The notes under the pieces: generated by a model
Database searches by the model: none
Told to the model about the DNA's origin: nothing
The model's input: the letters and a program-made list of their open reading frames with translations, nothing else
Translations under genes and position numbers: made by a program
In this document: positions 26,629 through 34,668 of the stretch, piece by piece
Position numbering within the stretch: the stretch's first letter is position 1
Layout: every line of letters begins with the position of its first letter
NCBI RefSeq assembly: GCF_023277745.1
Contig: NZ_CP086322.1
Span: forward strand, 4,340,001 to 4,404,000
Reading direction: 5' to 3'
DNA: 64,000 nucleotides
DNA from: Streptomyces halobius
GTDB taxonomy: Bacteria; Actinomycetota; Actinomycetes; Streptomycetales; Streptomycetaceae

Positions 26629-27327
26629 ATGCGTGCACTACGGGTACTGCTGTTCATCGTCGTGATAGTCGCGGTGCTGCTGGTCGTCGGCGACCGGGTG
26701 GCGGTGAATCTCGCCGAGGACAAGGCCGCGGAGAAGATCCGCAGCAGTCAGGGGCTGGCGGGCACGCCGGACGTCACGATCAAGGGCTTCCCGTTCCTGA
26801 CCCAGGTCATCGGCCGCAATCTGACCGAGGTGGACGCCGACCTCGACGGCATCGAGGCCAGCGCCGACGGCCGCACGCTGCGGGTGGAGAAGCTGACCGC
26901 GCAGTTCCACGACGTCGAACTGGGCAGCGACTACACCTCCGTCAAGAGCGCCGCCTCGGCCACCGGCAACGCCCGGATCTCGTACGCGGACCTGACCAAG
27001 GCCGCGGGCGGCGGCGTCAGGATCAGCTACGCCGGCGAGAAGAACGGCCGCAGCCAGGTCAAGATCTCGCCGAACATCCCGGTGCTGGCCTCACTGGAGG
27101 TGACCGGCTCGCTCAGCGTCGAGGGCGACACCGTCCGGTTGCGCGCCGACAGCGTCCCGATGATGTGCAAGGCCGTCCCGGGCTGCGAGGACAAGGTGCG
27201 CACCCAGACGGACCACGAGTGGAAGCTGGACCAGCTGCCCGGCAACCTCAAGCTGGAGCGGGTGGTCACGATGCGGGAGGGCATCTCGATCGCCGCCTCC
27301 GGCAAGAACGTCCGGATGCCCGGCTGA
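26629..27327 (+). CDS. DUF2993 (LmeA-like) envelope protein
   Basis: 232 aa from ATG 26629, preceded by GGGGG. An N-terminal signal anchor (LRVLLFIVVIVAVLLVVGDR) precedes KAAEKIRSSQGLAGTPDVTI, then KGFPFLTQVIGRNLTEVDA, the same signature as in the larger paralogue at 13511. Beta-rich extracellular domain; two Cys (MMCKAVPGCED) could form a disulfide. Predicted phospholipid-binding periplasmic/cell-wall protein by analogy with mycobacterial LmeA. The preceding gap (26436-26628) has TAGGGT as a possible -10. Confidence 0.8.
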   Translation: MRALRVLLFIVVIVAVLLVVGDRVAVNLAEDKAAEKIRSSQGLAGTPDVTIKGFPFLTQVIGRNLTEVDADLDGIEASADGRTLRVEKLTAQFHDVELGSDYTSVKSAASATGNARISYADLTKAAGGGVRISYAGEKNGRSQVKISPNIPVLASLEVTGSLSVEGDTVRLRADSVPMMCKAVPGCEDKVRTQTDHEWKLDQLPGNLKLERVVTMREGISIAASGKNVRMPG

Positions 27328-27551
27328 CGGGGACCGCACGGCGGGCCGCCCCACCGATCCGCCCGCCCCGTCCGCACTCCGTCTCTGCCGTCTCTGCCGT
27401 CCGTGCCACCCACCGTCCACGTTCTGAGACACGGCAGTCCGTAAACCAGACCCCTGATCGACACACCGCCGTCCCGCGGTGACGCACACCCTCCGCCACC
27501 CCATACCGATCCCATTACCCGGACAGACACGTCTCGCCATTTGACACACCG
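27328..27551. other. Gap between DUF2993 gene and the cysA leader
   Basis: About 220 nt of pyrimidine-rich sequence with no supported gene, hairpin or coding frame; the rest of the gap to cysA holds the promoter, leader peptide and untranslated region listed separately. Confidence 0.5.
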
Positions 27552-27581
27552 GTGACACGCCCCGCCGTCCGTCCCTACGAT
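27552..27581 (+). promoter_or_regulatory. Promoter of the cysA leader transcript
   Basis: GTGACA (27552-27557) and TACGAT (27576-27581) with an 18-nt spacer. The -10 ends seven bases before the leader ATG, so the leader mRNA is probably leaderless, the common arrangement for this leader class. Confidence 0.55.
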
Positions 27582-27588
27582 CGGGGCC

Positions 27589-27696
27589 ATGCAGAGCTCA
27601 TTGAGCGGTCTCCGCCATCGGGGACAGGCGGTTCTTACGAAGCGGCGGGCAGTCGACCTGTGCCGCGTCGCCGCCATGCTCTGTCGCCCTGCCTGA
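27589..27696 (+). CDS. Cys-containing putative leader peptide of cysA
   Basis: 35 codons starting MQSSLSGLRHRGQAVLTKRR and ending AVDLCRVAAMLCRPA. The LTxRR-x-VDLCRVAAxLCR pattern is the actinobacterial leader-peptide class found ahead of sulfur-assimilation and thiosulfate sulfurtransferase genes, with paired Cys codons. Ribosome stalling at those codons when cysteinyl-tRNA is scarce would control the downstream gene. It ends 186 nt before cysA. The mechanism is inferred; the class is recognised from its sequence. Confidence 0.85.
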   Translation: MQSSLSGLRHRGQAVLTKRRAVDLCRVAAMLCRPA

Positions 27697-27882
27697 CGGG
27701 CCCTTCCCCCGTCGTCTCCGGCCGGCCCGCTCGGGCCGCGCCCCCGCATGTACCCCGGCGCCGCGCCGCGCGCATACCCCCGACACCGTCCGGGAAGTGC
27801 CTGAGCGCGCACTCGGCGTACCCGCGTGCACCCGCAACACCCCTCAATCGCCCCCCCGCAACTGCCCCGGAGGAGAAGAAAC

Positions 27883-28728
27883 ATGAGCCGTAGCGACGTC
27901 CTGGTGGACGCCGACTGGGTCGAGGCCCACATCGATGACCCCAAGGTGGTCCTCGTCGAGGTCGACGAGGACACCTCGGCCTACGACAAGAACCACATCA
28001 AGAACGCGGTCCGCATCGACTGGAAGAAGGACCTCCAGGACCCGGTGCGCCGCGACTTCGTCGACCAGGCGGGCTTCGAGAAGCTGCTCTCGGCCAAGGG
28101 CATCGCCAACGACGACACCGTCATTCTCTACGGCGGCAACAACAACTGGTTCGCGTCGTACGCCTACTGGTACTTCAAGCTCTACGGCCACGACAGCGTC
28201 AAGCTCCTCGACGGCGGCCGCAAGAAGTGGGAACTGGACTCCCGCGACCTGGTCGACGGCTCCGAGGTGCCCAAGCGCCCGGCCACCGAGTACCAGGCCA
28301 AGGCCCAGGACACCGCCATCCGCGCCTTCCGTGACGACGTCGTCGCCGCCATCGGCAACCAGAACCTGGTCGACGTCCGCTCCCCCGACGAGTTCAGCGG
28401 CAAGCTGCTCGCGCCGGCGCACCTCCCGCAGGAGCAGTCGCAGCGCCCCGGCCACGTGCCCAGCGCCCGCAACATCCCGTGGTCCAAGAACGCCAACGAC
28501 GACGGCACCTTCAAGTCGGACGACGAGCTCAAGGCCCTCTACCAGGAGGAGTCCGTCGACCTGTCGAAGGACACCATCGCCTACTGCCGTATCGGCGAGC
28601 GTTCCGCGCTCACCTGGTTCGTGCTGCACGAGCTGCTCGGCCAGACCAACGTCAAGAACTACGACGGTTCCTGGACCGAGTACGGCTCGCTGGTCGGCGT
28701 TCCGATCGAGCTCGGCGCCAACAAGTAA
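27883..28728 (+). CDS. cysA: Thiosulfate sulfurtransferase (rhodanese)
   Basis: 281 aa, ATG 27883 behind GGAGGAGAAG. Two rhodanese domains: an inactive N-terminal one (VDADWVEAHI, YDKNHIKNAVRIDWKKDLQD) and a C-terminal one with LVDVRSPDEFSG and the active-site loop AYCRIGERSALTWF, whose Cys carries the persulfide. Transfers sulfane sulfur from thiosulfate to acceptors. CysA/SseA type of actinobacteria, usually followed by DUF1416 as here (37-nt gap). Regulation by the upstream Cys leader is likely. Confidence 0.93.
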   Translation: MSRSDVLVDADWVEAHIDDPKVVLVEVDEDTSAYDKNHIKNAVRIDWKKDLQDPVRRDFVDQAGFEKLLSAKGIANDDTVILYGGNNNWFASYAYWYFKLYGHDSVKLLDGGRKKWELDSRDLVDGSEVPKRPATEYQAKAQDTAIRAFRDDVVAAIGNQNLVDVRSPDEFSGKLLAPAHLPQEQSQRPGHVPSARNIPWSKNANDDGTFKSDDELKALYQEESVDLSKDTIAYCRIGERSALTWFVLHELLGQTNVKNYDGSWTEYGSLVGVPIELGANK

Positions 28729-28765
28729 GCCCGGCGAAAGCCCCAACCCCTCAAGGAAGTCACCC

Positions 28766-29053
28766 ATGTGTGGAGCACAGGCCGGCGGCCCCGACGCCTC
28801 GACCATCAAACCCGGTGAGACCACCATCCAGGGCAGTGTGACCCGCGACGGCGAGCCCGTCACCGGCTATGTCCGACTCCTGGACAGCACCGGCGAGTTC
28901 ACCGCCGAGGTCCCCACCTCGGCGACCGGACAGTTCCGCTTCTACGCGGCCGAGGGCACCTGGACCGTGCGTGCGCTCATCCCGGGCGGCACCGCGGACC
29001 GCACCGTCGTCGCCCAGCAGGGCGGCCTGGCGGATGTCAGCATCGCCGTCTGA
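28766..29053 (+). CDS. DUF1416 family protein
   Basis: 95 aa from ATG 28766 behind AAGGAAG. MCGAQAGGPDASTIKPGETT, then VTGYVRLLDSTGEFTAEVPT and GTWTVRALIPGG: a small transthyretin-like beta-sandwich. Almost always found next to the CysA rhodanese in actinobacteria; the N-terminal Cys is conserved and could accept sulfur, but the function is not established. Terminator follows at 29065-29097. Confidence 0.9.
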   Translation: MCGAQAGGPDASTIKPGETTIQGSVTRDGEPVTGYVRLLDSTGEFTAEVPTSATGQFRFYAAEGTWTVRALIPGGTADRTVVAQQGGLADVSIAV

Positions 29054-29064
29054 CGACACCTGAC

Positions 29065-29097
29065 GGCGGGTCGTCCGCACCCCGTGGACGACCCGCC
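29065..29097 (+). terminator. Terminator of cysA-DUF1416
   Basis: GGCGGGTCGTCC (29065-29076) pairs perfectly with GGACGACCCGCC (29086-29097), 12-bp stem, 9-nt loop. Immediately after it a second CCCAGC-TGAC-GCTGGG hairpin (29098-29113) belongs to the dispersed GGGAGGT-type palindromes. Confidence 0.85.
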
Positions 29098-29227
29098 CCC
29101 AGCTGACGCTGGGAGGTCCCCCCATGCCGGAGGGCCGCGTCCCTGGGGTTTGGACGCCTTGGCAGGAGGGCGGCCCTCCGCGCGTTCCGGGCTTTCTCCC
29201 CGACCCGCCCGGATCTACCGTGGACAT

Positions 29228-29512
29228 ATGTACGCGCACAGTCGGCTGTCCGCACCGCAACGCCGTCATCGCAAGTACTTCGTCTTGATGGGCGTGTGCA
29301 TCGCGCTGTTCGTGCTGGCCTGGAGCGTGGTGCGGCTCTGGTCGGTCCCGGCGGCCGTGGGCATGTGCGTCGTCGCCATGGTCATCCCGCCGATCGCCGC
29401 GATCATCGGCAACCGCAGGGAACCCGGCGAACGCTGGTGGGACGAGAGCGGCGACCCGGAGTCCGACCGCTGGTGGCGGGAACTGGACGACCGGAACGGG
29501 CACCCGCGGTAG
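29228..29512 (+). CDS. DUF3099 membrane protein
   Basis: 94 aa from ATG 29228. Two membrane helices (KYFVLMGVCIALFVLAWSVV and VPAAVGMCVVAMVIPPIAAI) are followed by a charged tail rich in Trp/Arg (GERWWDESGDPE, DRWWRELDD), the DUF3099 layout. TACCGT lies seven bases before the ATG, so it may be leaderless. Conserved next to cysA-DUF1416 in Streptomyces; function unknown. Confidence 0.85.
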   Translation: MYAHSRLSAPQRRHRKYFVLMGVCIALFVLAWSVVRLWSVPAAVGMCVVAMVIPPIAAIIGNRREPGERWWDESGDPESDRWWRELDDRNGHPR

Positions 29513-29538
29513 CCGCGCCCGCCCGGCACGCCGGCCCC

Positions 29539-29577
29539 GGCCGATCGGCGGCAGCACATCGACTCAGCCGATCGGCC
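29539..29577. terminator. Bidirectional terminator between DUF3099 and DsrE genes
   Basis: GGCCGATCGG (29539-29548) and CCGATCGGCC (29568-29577) form a 10-bp stem with a 19-nt loop between two convergent genes. Confidence 0.7.
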
Positions 29578-29618
29578 TCCGCACACGGACGTCAGTACAC
29601 CGGCATCAGCGGTCGGCG

Positions 29619-29987
29619 TCAGTACACCAGCGCCTGGGCACCGTCCGCCATCGTCTCGCTGACGAAGACCTGGGCCCCGGCGATCCGCGCGCCCTCGATC
29701 AGGTCCTTCTCCTCGATGCCGCGCCGCGCCGCGCACTGCGTACACACCGTGACGGTGCCGCCGCCCGCCGTGATCCCCTCGATCAGGTCCGGCAGCGGCG
29801 CCGCATGCGGCAGCTCGAACTCCGCCGCCCGCCCCGGCAGCGCGAACCACGTCGACTCCCCGGTCAGCCACAGCGACACCTCGACGCCGCTGGCCACCGC
29901 CACCGCCGCCACCGTGAACGCCTGCGAGCACCGCTCGGGCGCGTCCGCCCCTGCCGTCGCCTTGATCACCAGCTTCTTCTGCGCCAT
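29619..29987 (-). CDS. DsrE/F-like family protein
   Basis: 122 aa, ATG 29987. KKLVIKATAGADAPERCSQA, then GVEVSLWLTGESTWFALPGR and GGTVTVCTQCAARRGIEEKD match small DsrE-type proteins that relay sulfur through a conserved Cys (the C-x2-C at residues ~82-85). Its place among cysA, DUF1416 and a MoaD-like gene supports a sulfur-transfer role; this is inference. Confidence 0.8.
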   Translation of the reverse strand: MAQKKLVIKATAGADAPERCSQAFTVAAVAVASGVEVSLWLTGESTWFALPGRAAEFELPHAAPLPDLIEGITAGGGTVTVCTQCAARRGIEEKDLIEGARIAGAQVFVSETMADGAQALVY

Positions 29988-30111
29988 GGGGCCAGACTAG
30001 AGGCGTACGGACGCATGTGGTGCGCGGCAGACCTCACAGCGCCGCTGTCCGTGGCGCCGACTAGACTCGCAGGCGGTCCGTAACACCTCACTCCGTCCAA
30101 GGAGCGCGCTC

Positions 30112-30213
30112 GTGCTTGAGGCATTCTTCACCACCCTGCTGGTTCTGGTCGGCATCGGCGTGATCGCCTTCGCCGGGCTGACCTGGAAGAAGCTGTACCA
30201 GGGCCAGCGCTGA
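30112..30213 (+). CDS. 33-aa single-span membrane protein
   Basis: GTG 30112 with AAGGAG eight bases upstream, TGA at 30211. One hydrophobic helix (FFTTLLVLVGIGVIAFAGLT) followed by a basic tail WKKLYQGQR, so N-out or hairpin-free with the tail in the cytoplasm. The strong ribosome site and coherent topology support it. Function unknown. Confidence 0.7.
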   Translation: MLEAFFTTLLVLVGIGVIAFAGLTWKKLYQGQR

Positions 30214-30299
30214 CCTGCCCGCCCGTCGTCCACCACCACCCTGCACACGAGCGCTTCGCGCGCCCCTTCCTTCGCCCTCTATAGATCGTCTGAGCCCTC

Positions 30300-30887
30300 A
30301 TGATCGAGATCCCGTCCGACCTGAACCCGGCCCTGGTGCCGCTCGCCTTCCTCCTCGGCAACTGGGAAGGCGCGGGTGTCTATGACTTCCCCGGCACCGA
30401 GAAGTGCAACTTCGGGCAGGAGGTCAGCTTCACCCACGACGGTCGTGACTTCCTCGCCTACACCTCGCACAGCTGGGTGCTCGACGGCGAGGGCAAGAAG
30501 GTCCGCCCGCTGGAGACCGAGAGCGGCTACTGGCGCATCGACGCCGACCGCAAGGTCGAGGTCGTGATGATCCGCGACCAGGGCGTGGCCGAGGTCTGGT
30601 ACGGCGAGCTCGCCGACCAGAAGCCGCAGATCGAGCTGGCCACCGACGCCGTCGCCCGCACCCCGTCCGCCGGTCCGTACAGCGGCGGCAAGCGGCTCTA
30701 CGGCTATGTCAACGGCGACCTGATGTGGGTCGGCGAGAAGACCACCCCCGAGGTGCCGCTGCGCCCGTACATGTCGGCGCAGCTGAAGAAGGTCGCCGAT
30801 CTGCAGCAGTGGGCCGAGAGCCTGCCGGACGACATGCCGGACGGGGTCTCCTTCTTCAACCCGGACGGCACGCCCTACAAGGGCTGA
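30300..30887 (+). CDS. Nitrobindin-like (FABP family) beta-barrel protein
   Basis: 195 aa from ATG 30300. LAFLLGNWEGAGVYDFP holds the G-x-W-x-G-x-G nitrobindin signature; FGQEVSFTHDG, ETESGYWRI and WYGEL follow the ten-stranded barrel pattern. Family members bind ferric heme through a His near the C-terminus and react with NO or peroxynitrite. Here the corresponding stretch reads RPYMSAQLKKVADL with no His anywhere in the C-terminal half, so heme ligation may be lost. The cobalamin riboswitch begins directly downstream. Confidence 0.8.
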   Translation: MIEIPSDLNPALVPLAFLLGNWEGAGVYDFPGTEKCNFGQEVSFTHDGRDFLAYTSHSWVLDGEGKKVRPLETESGYWRIDADRKVEVVMIRDQGVAEVWYGELADQKPQIELATDAVARTPSAGPYSGGKRLYGYVNGDLMWVGEKTTPEVPLRPYMSAQLKKVADLQQWAESLPDDMPDGVSFFNPDGTPYKG

Positions 30888-30894
30888 CCCGCAC

Positions 30895-31017
30895 CACCAC
30901 TGCACCACTGCACCACCCAGCGTTACGCGCCCCGTGGGGGAAGTCCGGTGAGAATCCGGCGCTGACCCGCAACGGTGAACGGAAGCCCCTTCCGCAAGCC
31001 CGATCGCCCGCGGCGGC
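30895..31017 (+). promoter_or_regulatory. Cobalamin riboswitch
   Basis: GGGGGAAGTCCGGTGAGAAT followed by CCGGCGCTGACCCGCAACGG (30936-30975) is the conserved core of the adenosylcobalamin riboswitch; AAGCCCGATCGCC further on is where the B12 box should lie. Outer boundaries are approximate. It precedes a FecCD-type importer operon, so B12 should switch the operon off. Confidence 0.9.
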
Positions 31018-31130
31018 GCCGGATCCTGACAACTCGCCGTGGACTGCGAGGGGACGCCACCGTTGCCGCCGTCGGCTCCGGGCCGCTCCTTCCCGTACGG
31101 ACACGGCCCGAGCCGAAGGCGCACGCCCCC

Positions 31131-32174
31131 TTGGCACGCCCCGCCCGCACCACCCCCCTGGTGGCCGCGCTCTCCCTCGCCCTCCTCGCCTCCCTGCTCT
31201 GCGGGGTCGGCCTCGGCGCCGCCGGGGTGAGCTGGGCACAGGTCCTGCGCTACCTCGGCGCCGGACTCACCGGCGGCACCCTCACCCCCGACGAGGTCCC
31301 GGCCTACACCATCGTGTGGGAGCTGCGCTTCCCCCGGGCCGTGCTGGCCGCCGTCGTCGGCGCCGGGCTCTCCGCCATCGGTGTGGCCGTCCAGGCGCTG
31401 GTCCGCAACGCCCTCGCCGACCCCTTCGTCCTCGGCATCTCCTCCGGCGCCGCCGTCGGCGCCAACGCCGTCCTCCTCTTCGGGGCGCTCGGCGCGCTCG
31501 GCGTCTGGGCGCTGTCGGTGTCCGCGTTCGTCTCCGCGCTGATCGCGATGACCCTGGTGTACGCGGCGGCCCGCACCGCCCACGGCCTCACCCCGCTGCG
31601 CCTGGTCCTGACCGGCACGGCCATGTATTACGGCTTCTCCGCCATCACCACCCTCATGGTGTTCACCGCCGACCGCGGCGAAGCGGCCCGCTCCGCGATG
31701 ATGTGGCTGCTGGGCAGCCTGAGCGGGGCCGGCTGGGGCTCGGTGCCGATCGCCGCGGTCGCGGTGGCCGCCGCCCTGGCCCATCTGCGGTTCTCCGCGG
31801 GCCGCCTGAACGCGCTGGCCATGGGCGACGAGACCGCCGCCGCCCTCGGGGTCGACGGGAGCCGGCTGCGCCGTGAGCTGTTCGTCGTCGCCGCGGCGGT
31901 CACCGGCGCGGTGGTCGCCGTCAGCGGCGCGATCGGCTTCGTGGGGCTGATGGTGCCGCATGTGACCCGGATGCTGGTCGGCGCCGATCACCGCCGGGTA
32001 CTGGCCGTCGCCCCACTGCTGGGCGCGATCCTGCTGGTGTGGGTGGATCTGCTGTCCCGGGTGCTGCTGGCGCCCGTGGAACTCCCCGTGGGGGCGCTCA
32101 CCGCCGTGATCGGCGTGCCCTGCTTCGTCCTGCTGATGCGACGGCGCGGCTACACCTTCGGAGGCGGCGCCTGA
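31131..32174 (+). CDS. FecCD-family ABC importer permease (cobalamin/metal-chelate type)
   Basis: About 347 aa. Eight to ten helices starting TTPLVAALSLALLASLLCGV, with FPRAVLAAVVGAGLSAIGVAVQ, the EAA-like NALADPFVLGISSGAAVGA and GAIGFVGLMVPHVTRMLVG, typical of BtuC/FecC. Start unresolved: the frame is open from inside the riboswitch, TTG 31131 gives the usual family length, and a GAGGGG at 31048-31053 has only a GTT codon at the right distance. Forms an importer with the next two genes; the riboswitch argues for cobalamin or a cobalamin precursor as substrate. Confidence 0.85.
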   Translation: MARPARTTPLVAALSLALLASLLCGVGLGAAGVSWAQVLRYLGAGLTGGTLTPDEVPAYTIVWELRFPRAVLAAVVGAGLSAIGVAVQALVRNALADPFVLGISSGAAVGANAVLLFGALGALGVWALSVSAFVSALIAMTLVYAAARTAHGLTPLRLVLTGTAMYYGFSAITTLMVFTADRGEAARSAMMWLLGSLSGAGWGSVPIAAVAVAAALAHLRFSAGRLNALAMGDETAAALGVDGSRLRRELFVVAAAVTGAVVAVSGAIGFVGLMVPHVTRMLVGADHRRVLAVAPLLGAILLVWVDLLSRVLLAPVELPVGALTAVIGVPCFVLLMRRRGYTFGGGA

Positions 32175-32956
32175 TGCGGATCGACATCGACGACCTGTCC
32201 GTGGAGGTGGCCGGAAACCGGCTGGTCCACGACATCGCCCTACGGGCCGGCAGCGGACGGCTCGTCGGACTGGTCGGGCCCAACGGCAGCGGCAAATCCA
32301 CCCTGCTGCGCTGCGTCTACCGCGCCCTGCGCCCGGCCGCCGGGACGGTGCGGCTGGAGGGCGCGGACCTGCACGCCATGGACGCGCGCGAGGGCGCCCG
32401 GCTGCTGGCCGCGCTCCCCCAGGAGGCGAGCACCGAATTCGACTTCACGGTGGCCGAGGTCGTCGCGATGGGACGGCTGCCGCATCAGCGCGGCTCGGGC
32501 CGGGCGAACGCTGCCGACCAGGAGATATGCCGGCGCGCTCTGGCCCGGGTCGGCGCGGACCAGCTGGCCGCACGCGGCTTCCTCAGTCTGTCCGGCGGCG
32601 AGAAGCAGCGAGTGCTGATCGCCCGCGCGCTGGCCCAGGAGCCCCAGGTGCTGGTGCTCGACGAGCCCACCAACCACCTGGACATCTCCCAGCAGTTGGA
32701 GGTCCTGGCGCTGGTCCGCGACAGCCGGCTGACCGTGCTCACCGCCCTCCACGACCTCAATCTGGCCGCCGTGCACTGCGATGAGCTGTACGTCATCGCG
32801 CACGGCCGGATCGTCGCCTCCGGCCCGCCGCACGACGTCCTGACGCCCGAGCTGCTCGGCAAGGTCTTCGGCGTCCGCGCCCACCGCGTACGACATCCCG
32901 AATCGGGCGCCGTACAGCTGCTGTTCGACCGCCTCCCCCCGTCCGCCGCCTCATGA
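32174..32956 (+). CDS. ABC importer ATP-binding protein (BtuD/FecE type)
   Basis: 260 aa, ATG 32174 overlapping the permease TGA. Walker A GPNGSGKSTLLR, Q-loop LPQEASTEFDF, signature LSGGEKQRVLIARA, Walker B VLVLDEPTNHLDI, H-loop LHDLNLA. Powers the FecCD permease. Ends 117 nt before the binding-protein gene; that gap encodes nothing supported and contains a run of ACCGGGACC-like repeats (32976-33050). Confidence 0.92.
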   Translation: MRIDIDDLSVEVAGNRLVHDIALRAGSGRLVGLVGPNGSGKSTLLRCVYRALRPAAGTVRLEGADLHAMDAREGARLLAALPQEASTEFDFTVAEVVAMGRLPHQRGSGRANAADQEICRRALARVGADQLAARGFLSLSGGEKQRVLIARALAQEPQVLVLDEPTNHLDISQQLEVLALVRDSRLTVLTALHDLNLAAVHCDELYVIAHGRIVASGPPHDVLTPELLGKVFGVRAHRVRHPESGAVQLLFDRLPPSAAS

Positions 32957-33073
32957 CCACCGCTTCATGACCACCGCCGGGACGATGCGGACCACCAGGA
33001 CCACAGGAACGACCGGGACCACCGGGACCTCCCGGATCACCAGGACCGACAGCACAACCAGGAGAAGCACACC

Positions 33074-34096
33074 ATGCGCATCCGCCGCCCCGCCGCCCCG
33101 CTCACCGCCCTCGCGCTCACCGTCGCCCTCACCGGCTGCGGCGCCCAGGTAGCCACCGACGACGACTCGGCCGAGGCCGCCTCCGGCCACTACCCCGTCA
33201 CCATCGAGAACTGCGGCGTCCCCACCACGTACGACAAGGCCCCGCAGCGCGTCGTCACCAACGACGTCGGCATCGCCGACATCATGTTCGCGCTCGGCCT
33301 CGAAGACCACATGGCCGGATACGTCATGCCCGAATACCGCGGCAAGATCGAGAAGGTGGCCTGGAAGGACGCCTACGACACGGTCCCCTGGCTGTCCAAA
33401 AAGGCCATCACCAAGGAAATCGCCCTGGACGCCAAGGCCGACCTGGTCTTCGCGGGCTGGCACTACGGCTTCGGCGAGGAGAGCGGCGTCACCCCGGCCT
33501 CCCTGAAGAAGCTCGGCATCGGCAGCTATGTGCTCACCGAGTCCTGCCGCAACGGCACCTCCGGCAGCTCCCGCGGCGTGATGCCGCCCCTGGAGGCCCT
33601 CTACACCGACCTGGAAAACCTCGGGAAGATCTTCCACGTCGAGGACCGGGCCGCCGCACTGGTGAAGAAGTACCGGAAACAGGTCACCGCAGCCGCCGCC
33701 AAGGCCCCCGCACAGGCCGACCGCCCCTCCGTCTTCCTCTACGACGGCGGCCAGGACAAGCCCATGACCTCGGGCACATACGCCGGCCCGCACGACATCA
33801 TCACCAAGGCCGGCGGCGACCACGCCATGAAGGACCTCAAGGACTCCTGGACCACGGTCGGCTGGGAAACCGTCGTCGAACGCGACCCCGACGTCATCCT
33901 CATCAACGACTACGGCACCCCCACCGCCGAACAGAAGAAGAAGTTCCTCACCTCCTACGCACCGCTCGCGAACGTCTCCGCCATCAAGAACAACCGCATC
34001 TACGTCCTCGACTACGCCGACCTCGTCGAAAGCCCCCGCAACCCCGCGGCCGTCACCAACCTGGCCGCCTACCTGCGGAACGTTCACGGCGGCTGA
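33074..34096 (+). CDS. Substrate-binding lipoprotein of the ABC importer
   Basis: 340 aa, ATG 33074 behind AGGAGA. Lipoprotein signal LTALALTVALTGC (lipobox LTGC), then a class III binding fold joined by a long helix: VTNDVGIADIMFALGLEDHM, ADLVFAGWHYGF, RDPDVILINDYG. BtuF/FepB family. Gln/Tyr/Trp residues in GWHYGFGEESG may line the pocket. With the riboswitch, cobalamin or a corrinoid is the best guess; a ferric siderophore is the main alternative. Confidence 0.88.
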   Translation: MRIRRPAAPLTALALTVALTGCGAQVATDDDSAEAASGHYPVTIENCGVPTTYDKAPQRVVTNDVGIADIMFALGLEDHMAGYVMPEYRGKIEKVAWKDAYDTVPWLSKKAITKEIALDAKADLVFAGWHYGFGEESGVTPASLKKLGIGSYVLTESCRNGTSGSSRGVMPPLEALYTDLENLGKIFHVEDRAAALVKKYRKQVTAAAAKAPAQADRPSVFLYDGGQDKPMTSGTYAGPHDIITKAGGDHAMKDLKDSWTTVGWETVVERDPDVILINDYGTPTAEQKKKFLTSYAPLANVSAIKNNRIYVLDYADLVESPRNPAAVTNLAAYLRNVHGG

Positions 34097-34117
34097 CCGC
34101 CCTCCTAGACTGGGGGC

Positions 34118-34567
34118 GTGGTAACCACCGACTGGCAGAGTGACCTCCGCAGGCGCGGATACCGCCTGACTCCGCAGCGCCAGCTCGTACTGGAGGCTGT
34201 CGACAGGCTGGAACACGCCACGCCCGACGACATCCTCACCGAGGTACGCAAAACGGCCGGCGGCGTGAACATCTCCACCGTCTACCGCACCCTGGAGCTC
34301 CTGGAGGAACTGGAGCTGGTCAGCCACGCCCACCTCGGCCACGGCGCGCCGACCTACCACCTGGCCGACCGCCACCACCACATCCACCTGGTGTGCCGGG
34401 ACTGCACGGACGTCATCGAGGCGGATCTGTCGGTGGCCGCGCCCTTCACGGCGAAACTGCGCGAACAGTTCGGCTTCGACACGGACATGAAGCACTTCGC
34501 GATCTTCGGCCGCTGCGCGGGGTGCACGGCCAAGGCCGGATCGAACGCCGCGCGGGACGAGGGCTAG
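34118..34567 (+). CDS. nur: Nickel-responsive Fur-family regulator Nur
   Basis: 149 aa from GTG 34118. Winged helix (RRRGYRLTPQRQLVLEAVDR; NISTVYRTLELLEELELVSH) and metal-binding domain with HAHLGHGAPTYHLADRHHHI, then HLVCRDC and GRCAGC. The His-rich loop and two C-x2-C pairs match S. coelicolor Nur, which represses nik transporter and sodF genes with Ni. TAGACT (34106-34111) and TTCACG (34083-34088), 17 nt apart, give a promoter whose transcript would begin at the GTG. It follows the corrinoid importer by 21 nt. Confidence 0.85.
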   Translation: MVTTDWQSDLRRRGYRLTPQRQLVLEAVDRLEHATPDDILTEVRKTAGGVNISTVYRTLELLEELELVSHAHLGHGAPTYHLADRHHHIHLVCRDCTDVIEADLSVAAPFTAKLREQFGFDTDMKHFAIFGRCAGCTAKAGSNAARDEG

Positions 34568-34668
34568 GGGCCAGGGGCCTGGGGTCTGCCGCGGAAATGT
34601 CTCCCTCGGCTCCCGCCACGGGAAACCGCCCCGGATCCGTCGCGTTGCGGCCTGCAAGGGGTGCGCAC

